Shown here piece after piece: positions 19,849 to 31,362 of a DNA stretch of 64,000 nucleotides. Below the pieces are notes generated by a model. It ran no database searches. It had not been told where the DNA came from and worked only from the letters and a program-made list of their open reading frames with translations. The translations under genes were made by a program, and so were the position numbers. The stretch comes from Onthophagus taurus (Eukaryota; Arthropoda; Insecta; Coleoptera; Scarabaeidae): the NCBI RefSeq assembly GCF_036711975.1, contig NC_091973.1, positions 19,344,001 to 19,408,000 on the forward strand, written 5' to 3'. How positions within the stretch are numbered: position 1 is the first letter of the stretch; the number at the start of each line of letters is the position of its first letter.

Positions 19849-22310
19849 TCAAGAGGCCGCGCCGGGTTGTCGGGCTTGTTGCCGGCGTGGTGGAGGTGCC
19901 GGGCGAAGATCGTTCACGTGGACCTTGGTGGCTTCCGCGGTGTTGAACCGTCTAACCCAATAAGTGTTGGTTCCAGCGGCACTGATAATGATGTGAGGTC
20001 CGTTCCAACGTGGGGCGAAGGGCTTAAGAGGTATTTTGTGGCTGCGTTCCATGACTTTATCACCGGGTGTGAATTGAATTCGTGGAGGAACCTCTCCTGC
20101 GTATCGTTGCCGGTATCTATGTTCGTTCATATGGGCGCGTCGTATTCGTTCTTGTCTTCTTTCTTCTCCGTTAGGGGCTTGGTTGGGTGCCGGATCTTCG
20201 GCGAACCATTCTCCAGGTTTACGGAGTTCGTAACCCAATAGCAGAAGAGCCGGTGTTTGTTTCGTTGCGGCATTTCTTCGAGACCGGATGTTGAATAGAG
20301 CGGTTTGCAGGTGTTTGTCCCAGTTATTGGTATTGTGTCCTTGTAGTTGCAGACGTAGGCATTTTTTTAAGTCCTGTATTCGTCGTTCTGTCGGGTTGGC
20401 TTGGGGGTGGTATATCGGCGTAGTCCATTGAAGACATCCCCACCGTCGGAGTGCACCGTCCCATTCGATGGATATGAATTGTGGGCCGTTGTCAGAAAGG
20501 ATAGCCCTGGGGTACCCGAATCGTGGGAATACTTCTACGTCCATTACACGGATGATGTCCGCGGTGTCCGTCCTTTGGATGGGGAACGCCTCCACCCAGC
20601 GTCTGAACAAGTCTGTGATAACCAGTATGTGGCGGTTACCAGTAGTGGTAGCATTGTATGGTCCCATTAGGTCTACCGCAATCACTTCCCAGGGCATTGT
20701 GGGCTCATGTGGCCGAAGAGGGGCCTTTTTCTGGAGTGGGCCACGTTTTAGTGAGGCACACGCCCAACAGGTGCGTACGTGTTGGCGAACGTCGTCGTCC
20801 AAGTTTAGCCAGTAATAGTGACGTGATATGGCTCGTGTAGTTTCTTCCGCTCCTGGGTGCCCTGCACTTGGTGAATCGTGGTACACGAATAATACGTGCT
20901 CCTGCACGTCTGTGGGTACGACGAGTCTGTTGCCTTCATCATTTCTTCGCCAAAGCAGGTCGTCAGCAACCACGTATTCTCTTAGGATCTTTTCTTCGGT
21001 CGCGTTCGTAGAGCCGTTAGTATGTATAGTATTCCACGCTTGGATGAGGTTTTTTGCGTGATGATTCTTTTTCTGGTTTTCTTTAATTATGTTGGCCAGG
21101 TCCGCCACAGCGATGGCGGCGACGAAAGGTTGTTCTTCTTGCGTAGCTGGTGTAGTTTTGTTTCCAGGTGGTAACATTCTGTTTATGTCAGCTTCGTCGT
21201 CGTCAGTCAGTGTTTGTTGTGCCGGTTCTCTTGACAAGAAATCTGGTAATTCGTTCTTCTCGCCCGGTACATGTTCTATTCCGAAGTTGAATTCTTGCAA
21301 TAATAGGGACCATCGTGTGAGTTTGGCATTTTGGTTACAAAGAGTTTTCAGCCATAGCAAACTACGGCTGTCGGTTCGTAGTGTGAAAGACCGATCTTCT
21401 AGATAGGGTCGGAAGTGTTTCACGCCCCAGACTACCGCCAGGCACTCCAATTCGTTTGCATGGTACTTTTCTTGCGTCCGATTAAGTCTAGCGCTCGCAA
21501 AACCGATGATTTCTCTCTGATTCTCTTCTTCCTGGTATAAGACCGCTGCGATCCCTTTGGCGCTGGCGTCTGTTTGTAAGACGAATCGTTTTTTGAAGTT
21601 CGGACGATGGAGGTGGAGGGGTCTTTCCAAGTTCCTCTTAATGTTCTGGAATCCTTCTTCGGCTTCGGGGGTCCATTTGAAAGGCTTATTGCCGCGGAGT
21701 AAATCTGTCAGGGGTTGAAGTATTTCGGCACATCGGGGTATGAATTCTCGTAACCAACCGCAGAGCCCCAAAAAGCTTCTCAGTTGTTTTTTTGTTTTGG
21801 GTTGTGTGGCATTTTTGATGCCTTCCACGTGACAAGTCAAAGGCTCGATACCACCAGGGACGATGCGATGGCCGAGATATTCTATCGTCGTCCTCCCAAG
21901 TTGACACTTTTCTGGCGAGAGGTGCAAATTGTGAGTTTGCAATCTTTCGAAAACCAGATGTATGTGAAGCATGTGTTCTTCCCAGCTGTTGCTGTATATG
22001 ATAACATCGTCGAGGTAGACGAATGCAAACTTCCTGAGATACCCTGGTAGCACTTCCCTCGTCATTAAATTCTGGAAGGTGGCCGGCGCATTCTTGAGGC
22101 CAAAAGGCATCACCATGAACTGGTATGTCGCCCCGTCTGGTGTGGTGAACGCTGTTAGGTGCTTGGATCCTTTTGCCATCGGAATCTGCCAGTATCCGGA
22201 TTTCAAATCCAACACGGAGAACACTGTAGCTCTGCTGAGGTCTCGCAGTGCTTCAGATATGATAGGAAGGGCCGATGATTCATCTTTAGTTTGCGAATTT
22301 AATTTTCGAT
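19849..22310 (-). CDS. Gypsy-C pol: RT, RNase H and integrase, long open frame
   Basis: The open frame (to 22440) gives 863 residues, but recognisable pol starts near 22310 at RKLNSQTKDESSALPII, inside the RT fingers, so the 5' part is missing. RT shows VLDLKSGYWQIPM, MPFGLKNAPATFQ and YLDDVIIYS. RNase H has LQTDASAKGIAAVLY. Integrase has a zinc region (HDSPSAGHPGAEETTRAI...CWACASLKRG), a core with AVDLMGPYNATTTG, LSDNGPQF and YHPQANPTERRIQDL, and a C-terminal chromo-like end rich in Pro/Arg. No stop interrupts ~820 residues, unlike every other pol here. It is the same family as Gypsy-A. Confidence 0.92.
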
Positions 22311-22486
22311 AATAGTAGTGTATTAATGCCGATTCTGGAGCGGAAGTTGCGCCCCCTGCGCCCTCTGCGCCCTGCGCATGCGCAGGAAGTGACGTCACAG
22401 CGCGGGAAATTTGGTGGGAAATTTGAAATTCAAAATTCATATGGCGCCATCTGGTGGTGTGTAGAGAAACTAAAAAAGGAGTTGTT
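22311..22486. other. Breakpoint upstream of Gypsy-C RT
   Basis: The RT coding similarity stops near 22310 and a short GC-rich segment with repeated 'gcgccctc' follows, then AT-rich sequence. The ORF stays open by chance to ATG 22440. It reads as a truncation junction rather than element sequence. Confidence 0.5.
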
Positions 22487-22717
22487 TACCTGATGGGTGA
22501 TAGATGGCGCTGTTATATTTTTAAAATTTAAATTTACCTGATGGGCGATAGATGGCGCTGTTATATTTTTAAAATTTAAATTTACCTGATGGACGATAGA
22601 TGGCGTTGTTATATTTTTAAAGTTTAAATTTACCTGATGGGTGATAGATGGCTCTGTTATATTTTTAAAATTTAAATTTACCTGATGGAGGATAGATGGC
22701 GTGCGAAAATTTAAAAT
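22487..22717. repeat. 48-bp tandem repeat, about five copies
   Basis: Units begin with 'tacctgatgg' at 22487, 22535, 22583, 22631 and 22679, exactly 48 bp apart, with a shared 'gatagatggcgctgttatattttt' core written here only as its start and end features. As 48 is a multiple of three, the minus strand is open through all units (22430..22720, 96 residues) as a 16-residue repeat. No coding function is supported. Confidence 0.92.
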
Positions 22718-22966
22718 CATGGAAAAAAATTTGGTTGGTAGAAAAATATAAACAACAATTATATGTTAATACATTTATTATTTAATTTTTAAAACAAATT
22801 TTATGATACAATTATGGTTTAAGAAATTTATATACATACATCATGGAAAAAAAATTTGGTTGGTAGAAAAATATAAACAGCAATTATATGTTAATACATT
22901 TATTATTTAATTTTTAAAACAAATTTTATGATACAATTATGGTTTAAGAAATTTATATACATACAG
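22718..22966. repeat. 124-bp tandem duplication
   Basis: 'catggaaaaaa' begins units at 22718 and 22842; the 124-bp units are nearly identical and AT-rich. A diverged version of the unit's end and of the following 'cagggtcatcggt' segment recurs at about 23925..24045, so the whole neighbourhood has an internal duplication. Confidence 0.9.
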
Positions 22967-22999
22967 ATGAACAGATCAGGGTCATCGGTAGGAAATTTT

Positions 23000-23323
23000 T
23001 TACGTTTCAGGTTTCTTGATGAAATCCAATAAATATACAGGGTGAGTTTTACCAATGTCTTTTGCACCCTTATAAATTATGCACATTTTCCTGAGTTCGA
23101 TGATTTCCTCGTCAGTAATATCTTCAGCGATGCGTCTTGGTAAATAAATGATGAATCCAGCCTCCAACTCAAGTACCACGGACGGCCAAGAACACTTTTT
23201 AAGACGTTTCGCGCACTTAATTGGATATGGAGTGTCCGGTTGAAGCTCAGAAATTGACTTTTTCGGTAGGAAATTACACTGACCCAATTGACTGAGACGA
23301 GACATGGTTCGTCCCCTGAACAA
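23000..23323 (-). CDS. Small unidentified protein next to the type-B polymerase
   Basis: A 107-residue frame with two possible starts (the inner Met at SRLSQLG fits a compact start). The sequence has a regular alternation of hydrophobic strands (SVVLELEAGFIIYLPRRIA) followed by a helix (DEEIIELRKMCIIY), suggesting a small beta-rich fold. I do not recognise a named family with certainty. It lies on the same strand as the polymerase, about 1 kb downstream, between duplicated AT-rich segments, and may belong to the same mobile unit. Confidence 0.5.
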   Translation of the reverse strand: MFRGRTMSRLSQLGQCNFLPKKSISELQPDTPYPIKCAKRLKKCSWPSVVLELEAGFIIYLPRRIAEDITDEEIIELRKMCIIYKGAKDIGKTHPVYLLDFIKKPET

Positions 23324-24366
23324 CTGCTTCGTAGATTAATAATAATAAAACGTAACTTGTTAGCTTGCAAATAGCTGCCACACTGAATAAATTATTAAGA
23401 ACATGTAATTATATGCTTGAAAAAGAGATTACGGGGAGTGGGGAAATGGGCAATAGAAGTTTCTAGAAGGATGATGTAATTCACACGTTCAATTGCAAAG
23501 AAAAAATTAGAAATAACAGGTGTTATTGTCGTATAAAATGTAAATTCAGCAGTTTTTATTAACATTAAATTACCACGGTTAAGTAAAGTTCGATGTATCA
23601 CGTCGGCAGAGGTGTTAAATAACAAAAGTTATGTACGTGAAAAATACATTTAAGTAAAAGAAGGAAAAGCTTTCGGCGGCTCAGTGGTGGTGTAAATTAA
23701 CGAAATATATAATACAGACTTATTTAATTGAATTTTGCGCGAATTGAACTGATAGCTGCAAGGTGAAATATATAAATACTTTAAAAGCAATAAACCACTG
23801 AACCATCGAAACCTTTTCAATTTAATATTAAAAAATGATGAAATACATAAAACTTACTTATTTAATTGAATTTATGCGGATTGAATTGAGGGTGAAATAC
23901 AAACAACAGAATGATGTGTTTAAGAAATACATTTATTATTATTTAATTTTTAAGTATACATAACTTTTATTATACAATTACATTTTAAAAAATATATATC
24001 CATACATATGAACATCAGGGTCATCGGTCGGAAATTTTTTTACGTTTCATAAGTAAAACGTAAATTTTATAAAACTATTAGTTAACATAAGTATGAACAA
24101 TAGGGTATCAGATTACATATCAGATTTCTAGAAAAACAAATTTCTAGAAATAACAGGTGTTATTGCTATATAAAATGCGAATTAAGCGGTTTTTATTATT
24201 AAATCACCGAGGTTAAGTAAAGTTCATTGAACCTCACCAACACTTGTTTCAACTTGTTTAAACTTGTTTAATGAACCTCCGACATACTAATTATAAAAGG
24301 TATTAAAATTGTACAATAAAACTATCAAACTTAATAATTATATACTTAAAATTATATTAACATTAC
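23324..24366. other. AT-rich region with internal duplications
   Basis: No supported gene. 'ggttaagtaaagttc' and its surroundings at about 23520..23600 recur at about 24160..24230, and 'gggtcatcggt' recurs from 22980 at 24020. These look like repeated 3' flanks of the small ORF. Confidence 0.6.
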
Positions 24367-27300
24367 TTAACACGTTATACTATAATGACCCCAAGCTAAT
24401 GTATTAATTCCATTATTACAAATATATCGCTTGGAGTCATTTGGTGAAAGAACCAATTTATTTTGTAATACAGTAAATATACTGTGATTAAAACTTCTAA
24501 ATAATGTTTGTTTTTTAAATAAAACCGATTTGGAATTTAGACAATCTAAATAATTTTGAAAAGAGATGTGATGTTTAACAACAGCCTTCTTAACACCTTT
24601 GGATTTTTTGGTAATCCGCCCATCAGCGACCCTATTAGCATATACCTTTGACCTCAAACCAACAAATTCGACCATTATGTTTCCACAATTCTCATCTTTC
24701 ATTTTACCTAAAACCGCTTTATTTTGCAAGGGTATGTCAAACCGATTATCGGGACTGTAGTTAGATGTGTCAAATTTGTTTAAATTTAATTTCACATCTC
24801 TATATATATCATCAGAATTAATTAATACAGTGAAACTATCGGTGTCCATATAGCACAACCGAACGTCCTCGCCATATTTAGGTTTTAAGAAATCATAATA
24901 AAAATCATACATTAATAATTTTGAAAGTTCTAAAACAGTAAAACCAACCTATAGAGGTTTATCGTAAACGACATGAAGACGATCCATTTGAATTGCCGAA
25001 AACGTTTCTGTGAATACTTTAATACTTTTAAAATTTAATTTTGCTATTAAACTCCGAGCTCCTAAACGAGGTCTACCTGCGGCTTTACCAGTATGCATAT
25101 CATCCCAACTGGTCACTAATCTCACATCGACTCGCTTATCGACGTTCTCCATTGTCTTGCCGAATACGGAATTATTCATCAATTTAAAAAAATCTTTTTC
25201 AAACGCATTCTTTGCGGATTGACGTAATTCCGTATTTTTATCGATGTAAGATTTCAACCACGCAGACTGTCTGAACGATAAAACTCTATTAATTTCGTGA
25301 ACTTTCAGACCGTGAGCAACAGCTTGTTTCAAATTTCTATAATGGATCACATAATTTTTCTTATCAAATAAATTTGGAATTAATCTCCTTTCACTTTCAC
25401 ATCGATTATTGGGGGCAATTAAATTCTCAGCTAAAAACGGGAGATCGTTGTGTAAATCATGTAAAGCTGTAGGGTATTCAATATCTACGTCTAAGATATA
25501 AAATCGGAATTATCGGGTATATTATTAAAATCTAATTTTTGTATGTCATTTTCACTCAGCCATTTAAAATTGGAAACGGGCATAAATTGAGACATCGCCC
25601 ACCCATACAAATTATTAGCGTCCCAATACATTAAAAAGTTTGACGGTAAATTGTGGTTATAATCATCCATATACTTATTATTGGCTTTAGCGGACCGTAG
25701 GGAGCATTGGGAAATGCCTCCACGAATGCCTTTCTTAATAAAATGGACTTGATCTATATCCGTCAATAATTCTAATTTAATTTTGGTAAATTTCAACATT
25801 GCATCCCAAGAAAGTCCTGGGGCAGTATAATAATGAGCGGGATCTAAATCATACGTTTTGAAGCAAACTTGTCTGAATTTTTCAAATACATCAGCAAGTA
25901 AAAGGACATCAGTTTTTAGATACAAATCCGAATAATCTTTTAAATTTTGACAATTAAATTTTTCCCACACAGTTTGAGCATGGGAATACTGCTCATCGGT
26001 TATATCTTCAAATGATAGTTTGTTGAAAAAAGCGTTTTTAGGTGGCAATGAAGTTACATTTAATTTATCGAGTGAATCCATATAACCGTAGGGGAATATT
26101 CCTTTCTTGCTCAATAATCTAAACTGATCATTGTGTGGAAAGAATTTACGTATATTTATTAAATCAAATTCGTCAAGGTTACCAGCTAAAGAATCTAATG
26201 ATGAGGCCATAAACCTAAATGAATCTACAAATCTTAGTTTAAAAAAAACATTTTCAACGCGATCTCCCTTCATTGGCGCTTTATCGACTAATATCCGTTT
26301 ACTGAAACTGATGTATTTTTCTTTATTATTAGGTAATACATCAAGCCCATCTTCATCCGCATCAGCCATTTCTTTAATAAATAAATGACAATCGTAACCG
26401 CTAAAATTATGAAAAAATATTGGAATAAAATTTTGAAGTTGAAAATTTAAATTACAATTTGTATGAGCGGGCCCACGGTACCTACCGCTTATGTGACAAT
26501 GATCGCGAACCTTAACCTGATCTGAAGTGAAAGGATTTTGGCAAATAAAACAATTTTCAGCTGAATCGAAATTCCGTTGCTCATCGACCGTTAAAGGTAG
26601 CATTGGTTTTACGGTTTTAAAGTATTTATTATAAATAAATTTGACATCAGCAATTAATTTAGAGATAAAAACTTGAGGTGCATCAGGACCCGTATACGTT
26701 TCAAATTTATTGAAATTGGAATCAATGGTGGAAACGATATAGTACGCGAAACTATACGGTTGATGCATCTCAATTTTTTCCGTGAAAGACTTGGAAGAAT
26801 GTGGCTCACAATGATCGATCGGTTTTAAAATCGATTCAAAGTCGGCGTATATGACAAAGGGGGCCATCTGAGTGAATTTGTAGTTATTAAACTCTAAAAT
26901 GTTCTGAGGGGTATATAAGCCGAAATAATTTGGTTTTGATTTTAAATTTGTGGAGGGTACAACTGTCTTTGTATGATTACAATCATTAATCTGATGTGCA
27001 GTTAAATGTTCAGCCGATGAAAACCGTGTTAAACATCCATCGCAAATGTGTATAGAATGTCCGTGGTGTGTAACCTGACTTGATATTAGCCTCGAAAGAT
27101 TTTTAATTAAAACGAAATGAGCTTTCCCGGATTCATATAAATAAAGTAAATTTATATGAATATCACGTCTTTGTTTGGTAAAATAAATTGGTCCTTCCAC
27201 CGAATAACCTTTTGATTCCTTAACTAATTCATAAACATTAATACTTAAATTATTTAATTTTTCCACTTTAACAATATCTCTTACACTAATAGGGAATGTA

Positions 27301-28379
27301 ATCCCTTGTAAATTAAGAACTTGGCTATAATGAGGGTAGCTTGAAGTCCGGTCTTGACTATGATTCGCTGGATGAAGAGCCGCCGTCAAACACCACGCTA
27401 GACATGCATCATCTTCATAGTTCTTAATATTGATGCATGCCTTTTTATTAACGATTTCATGAGGTAAATGAATATACGATGACCCAGGAATAGGCTCAAA
27501 TTTGTTGAGGTTTAACAGGAGGTAAGATATTGATTGAAAAGCCCACCCAGACCCACACTCCTGAAACTCCTCGCTTTGAGTTAAAATATCACGAGTCATC
27601 TCATCATAAACCTCATTCAACATGGTAGATGAAGTGATAATTTTAAATTTGGTATTAAAATTTTTCTCTGACGTTATGACTTCCTCATTACCATCACCAT
27701 CAAACCCGGACTTAATGAAATTAGCTAATAACTCAATCTGAGCTTTTATCGAACCATTCTCATTGAGATGTTGTTCAATCAGTCTATTAACTGTTTCACA
27801 ACATTTCAATAGATATGATGGTATATCATCGTCAGATTGAGCTCCACTAATTTTATAGCAAACTACCCTATTTTTATAGCATGACATCATTTTTGTGACA
27901 TTCCTATCGATTAATTCAGCATGCTGTGTTTGAAGGTGAGTTTCAAGTGACGTAAGTGACGGTAAAAACTCACCGCAAACCTCGCATGCCTTACCTTTGT
28001 TCTTGGTAATTGAATGTGGTGGTAGTGTTGATCCTCGACGGCGTTTAGTGGATGGTGTTGATGATGATGATGATGATAATGAAGGACCTTCCATCTCTAA
28101 ATTCGATTGATTTTCAATAGTTGATGATGGCGGTGGTGCTTGAGTTGATGGTGGTTGCGGTGCTTGACGTTTGGATATAATTGGTAATCCATGAAATAAT
28201 CTTTGATGTTTAACCAATTTATCTCGCCTCGATAAACATTTTCCACACACCGAACAATCAAATTTGGTTTGACCATGTTTACTTTGTACATGTCTGTCAA
28301 GACTACGTTTTAACGTAAAAGATGCTTGACAACGCTCGCAAATACACTTTTTAGAGTTTTTAAATTTCGGAAATATCAA
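24367..28379 (-). pseudogene. Protein-primed type-B DNA polymerase with N-terminal C2H2 fingers
   Basis: Replicative polymerase of the Polinton/Maverick and viral/organellar type, read from ATG 28379. Residues about 10-70 hold two to three C2H2 fingers (CERCQASF...H, CSVCGKCLSRRDKL...H), and another lies near residue 130 and near 440. Exonuclease-type blocks follow (ADFESILKP, HNFSGYDCHLF, DSFRFMASSLDSLAGNL). The palm shows YWDANNLYGWAMSQ (motif A), MNNSVFGKTMEN (motif B) and YMDTDSF (motif C). Two lesions are visible: a 1-nt frameshift near 25497 and an in-frame TAG at about 24949..24951. Otherwise it is full length (about 1,330 residues). No integrase, ATPase or capsid genes are seen nearby. 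Confidence 0.88.
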
Positions 28380-28744
28380 AACACTTGGTATAGAAATTTA
28401 AGATAAAATAGGTGAAACTACTACGATGTTATCGCAACCGCGGACGAATGCTATTTGCGTTCCAGTACGCGATGGGCATACTCTAATACTCAAATTACAT
28501 AAATTAGATTTGCTCTATCTAGGTCAAGTAAAGTCAAAAGGTGTGCAGCTGCAATAACGCTGAGTAATCAAATTATTGGTGCAAAGGAAAAACATATAGA
28601 TGAATAGAAATTTGAAACGTTAATGAATATTAAGGATGAAATAAATGAAAAGTTTAAATTTAAAATAATAGGTTTTATTAACTTAATAATTATTTTCGGA
28701 CAACATTTTAGCAGTTTATCACAATTAAACAAATATAAAATTTA
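28380..28744. other. Non-coding upstream region of the polymerase
   Basis: AT-rich, no ORF supported, no clear promoter motif. Confidence 0.5.
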
Positions 28745-28993
28745 ATAATCGGTAAAAGTAGCAAATATAGTATTTGCATTACGAAAAACCTGCCAGTAGT
28801 GATAATTGTAATAACAATCGTTAATGTATTCAAACTCATTAAAATTAATACGGTCATCAATAATTAATTTAGCGGATTCTTTATCGGGAAAGTATCCATT
28901 ATCTTTTAGGAAATCTTTAAATTTTCGATGATCTTCAAAGTCTTCATCACTACCAACATACAGAATTTCATCCTTTCGATAAACTCTCCATAT
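28745..28993 (-). pseudogene. Unidentified small ORF remnant upstream of the polymerase
   Basis: An open minus-strand frame without a start codon, about 82 residues, containing RKDEILYVGSDEDFEDHR and NFNEFEYINDCYYNYHYW and ending in TAA at about 28745. It looks coding (balanced acidic and aromatic residues) but matches no family I recognise. A stop lies just upstream in frame. It may be another gene of the polymerase-carrying element. Confidence 0.35.
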
Positions 28994-29834
28994 AAATCAA
29001 TAAGGATACTCGACAAAGGTACTTTTTTGTTTTCCTTTTTGTTTTTCTTTTTGTTTCTGTTTTTGTAATAATCTATACGTTGTACGTTCGATTTGTTTTA
29101 ACGATTTCCGTAAAGGAGATAATTTCGTTGACGTTGCTTTTTAAATTTCTTTTTTTATAGTGATTTCTGATGATGAACTATGTAAATAGTTCGAAACGTT
29201 AAATGACTTAACAATAAATAAATACAAAATCAAGAGGAATTTCATGTATTTGGATTTTATAATCATCAAAGAATAACCAATCCTCTTTAATCAATTAATA
29301 AATTATAATTAATTAATACAAATGAAATGTATACAAAAAATAGATATTTAATAGGTTAATTAATATTACGGAGATGATAAATTAAAAGTTTAGTTTTTAT
29401 TGACGTTCACCGAGTGCATTTTTGGTATATTGGTCTTCATCAATATAATATATATCTAAATCTTCTTTAAATTTAACACGCTTCATTTCAATGTATATTA
29501 CTCACCTTTAAAATACAAGTTCACTATAACGTTTGTTGTTTTTTTTTTAATTCTCCTTTCACTTTCACACACTTAGTCCTAATTGTAGCACGAATCATTA
29601 ATCGTAATTTTTATATATTGACGGTCACCCTACTTTTATTTATATTAAAAAAATTTGCATTCCCTCCACCCTCAGTAGTACCAACATAATTGAGATTCAT
29701 TGCCAACATGTAAAATGAAAATCCCTAAAAGTTACTAAATTTTTGACCGCCATATTGGCATTTCAACCAATCATAGAGCGCAAAATATGGGATAATCCTG
29801 CTCCAGAACTCTCCTTCTTATACTACTTCTTACC
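28994..29834. other. AT-rich intergenic region containing the left PLE remnant boundary
   Basis: No ORF. It contains the candidate hammerhead at 29161..29205 and long AT runs. PLE coding sequence starts at 29835. Confidence 0.5.
29161..29205 (+). ncRNA. Candidate hammerhead ribozyme of a Penelope-like element
   Basis: The conserved strands appear in order: CTGATGA at 29167..29173, a 7-bp stem II (GAACTAT / ATAGTTC) closed by a GTAA loop, then GAAAC at 29193..29197. One extra T lies between the first core strand and stem II. PLEs are known to carry hammerheads in their terminal repeats, and PLE coding sequence follows about 640 bp downstream on the same strand. Confidence 0.6.
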
Positions 29835-30587
29835 TTGAAAAGAATTAATAATAAAATAGAGTATGAAATTTACAGAAAGCCTACTCAAACAGACACCATA
29901 ATCCCCGCAGATTCTTATCACCACCATACACACAAATGTGCAGCATTTAACTCCTTCATACACCGTTTGCATGAAACACCCTTAACACAAGAATCCAGAG
30001 ATCGGGAAATACAAATAATCAAGAACATAGCACATAACAATAAATATCCACTCCAATTTATTGACAATTTGCTTTCTAAATATACAAACAAACATACAAA
30101 CCTTGACATAAACAGAATTTTAACAACAGAAAACAAAGAACCAACTAACTACAGATCTATAAACTACCCAGGAAACCTAGCAACGACTGTACAAAGGATC
30201 TTCAGAAGATATAACATACATGTTTCATTTAAGACAAATTCAAACCTTTTACAGATACTTAATAACGCAAAAGATAAACTCGATCCAATGTCTAAAAGTG
30301 GCGTCTACCTTTTACAGTGTGGCACTTGTGATGCAACTTACGTTGGAGAAACGGGCAGAAATATTGAACAACGAGTCAAAGAACATAAACGCGACGAAAA
30401 TTCGAACTTCACAACTTTGATGAAACCAAAAATGTGAAACTCCTACATCAACAAAATAAAGGATTCAAACTCACCCTACTCGAAGCATATGAAATAGATA
30501 AAATCCGGAAAACTAACCCAGACAGAGAAAATCTAAACGACCAAATACAATATTACAGAAGATACCACTTTATCGATTTTTGACTGA
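29835..30587 (+). pseudogene. Penelope-like element C-terminal fragment (GIY-YIG endonuclease)
   Basis: The frame starts inside the RT thumb-to-linker region (KIEYEIYRKPTQTDT) and continues through KCAAFNSFIHRL to a GIY-YIG endonuclease: GVYLLQCGTCDATYVGET followed by GRNIEQRVKEH. A frameshift near 30412 moves the reading to the last ~55 residues, which end in YRRYHFIDF and a stop at about 30585. The reverse transcriptase is missing, so this is a 5'-truncated copy. It is complementary to the PLE at 51693..53722, which has RT but no endonuclease. Confidence 0.85.
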
Positions 30588-31080
30588 CCCATATAACATT
30601 AAGACCAAACCACCAGAGAAAAATACACCCAACTGAAATCCTCCCCTCCCCCCTGCCCCTTCTACCATAATCCCTTTTCCCCCTATGCACACGAGGATTA
30701 CAATTCTTTGGTGTGTCTTGTTTTCGCAATACATAGGGTCCTTCACACCTACCTTCCACTCTCCCACCCCACATACCCTCCATACCGCCTCCTGTAAAAT
30801 GTTTCACAGGCAGTTTTTTGAAATTTCGAAGAGATATTGGAATGTATATTCTCCTCCTCCGAAGAGATGTTCTCCTCCTCTTGTTTGATTGATTTTTGTA
30901 AGTTGAGTGTTTTTTGAGATAATTTAAATTTGAATTTGTTTTACACAAATTAATATTTCGCTACGCATGCGCTGTTAAACATAACCCAAATGTTCTCAAT
31001 ACAACGTAATTCTCCGACCGCTACTTTTCGACTTTTCTGGTATGGTTGTTTCATTTGTATATATTCGTAATCAGACATTT
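30588..31080. other. Gene-poor stretch between PLE and hAT remnants
   Basis: Contains the probable PLE 3' flank and a C-rich segment (30640..30790). A 131-residue minus frame at 30553..30948 has no recognisable domain and is probably chance. Confidence 0.5.
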
Positions 31081-31081
31081 A

Positions 31082-31145
31082 ATTTCGGCCGAAACCGAAA
31101 CCGAAATTCGGTCGCGGTTGTAGTTTCGGCTGAAACCGAAACATG
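31082..31145. repeat. GAAACCGAAA-type subterminal repeats
   Basis: Clustered 'ccgaaaccgaaa' motifs in both orientations ('ttcggccgaaaccg', 'tttcggctgaaaccg') just outside the hAT transposase 3' end. hAT ends often carry such short subterminal motifs. Exact element ends and target duplication could not be located. Confidence 0.45.
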
Positions 31146-31362
31146 TTTCGTTGAAAATAAGGAATTATATAAATATATGTATATTAATAGGATAGGATAT
31201 GTTTAAAGAATACTTTGGAATATAAATAAAAAAAAATTTTTAATTTAACTATAAAAATGTAGAAAATAACTAGAAACAAGTAACAAATAATTTAAAATAA
31301 ATAATATTCTACTAATATAAATAAATAGGTACTCCAGCAAAAAAAAAAAATAAAATATTGAT

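Noticed and set aside
30553..30948. 131-residue minus-strand frame with an Arg/Gly-rich middle
   Set aside because: No recognisable domain, low-complexity composition, and overlap with a PLE 3' flank.
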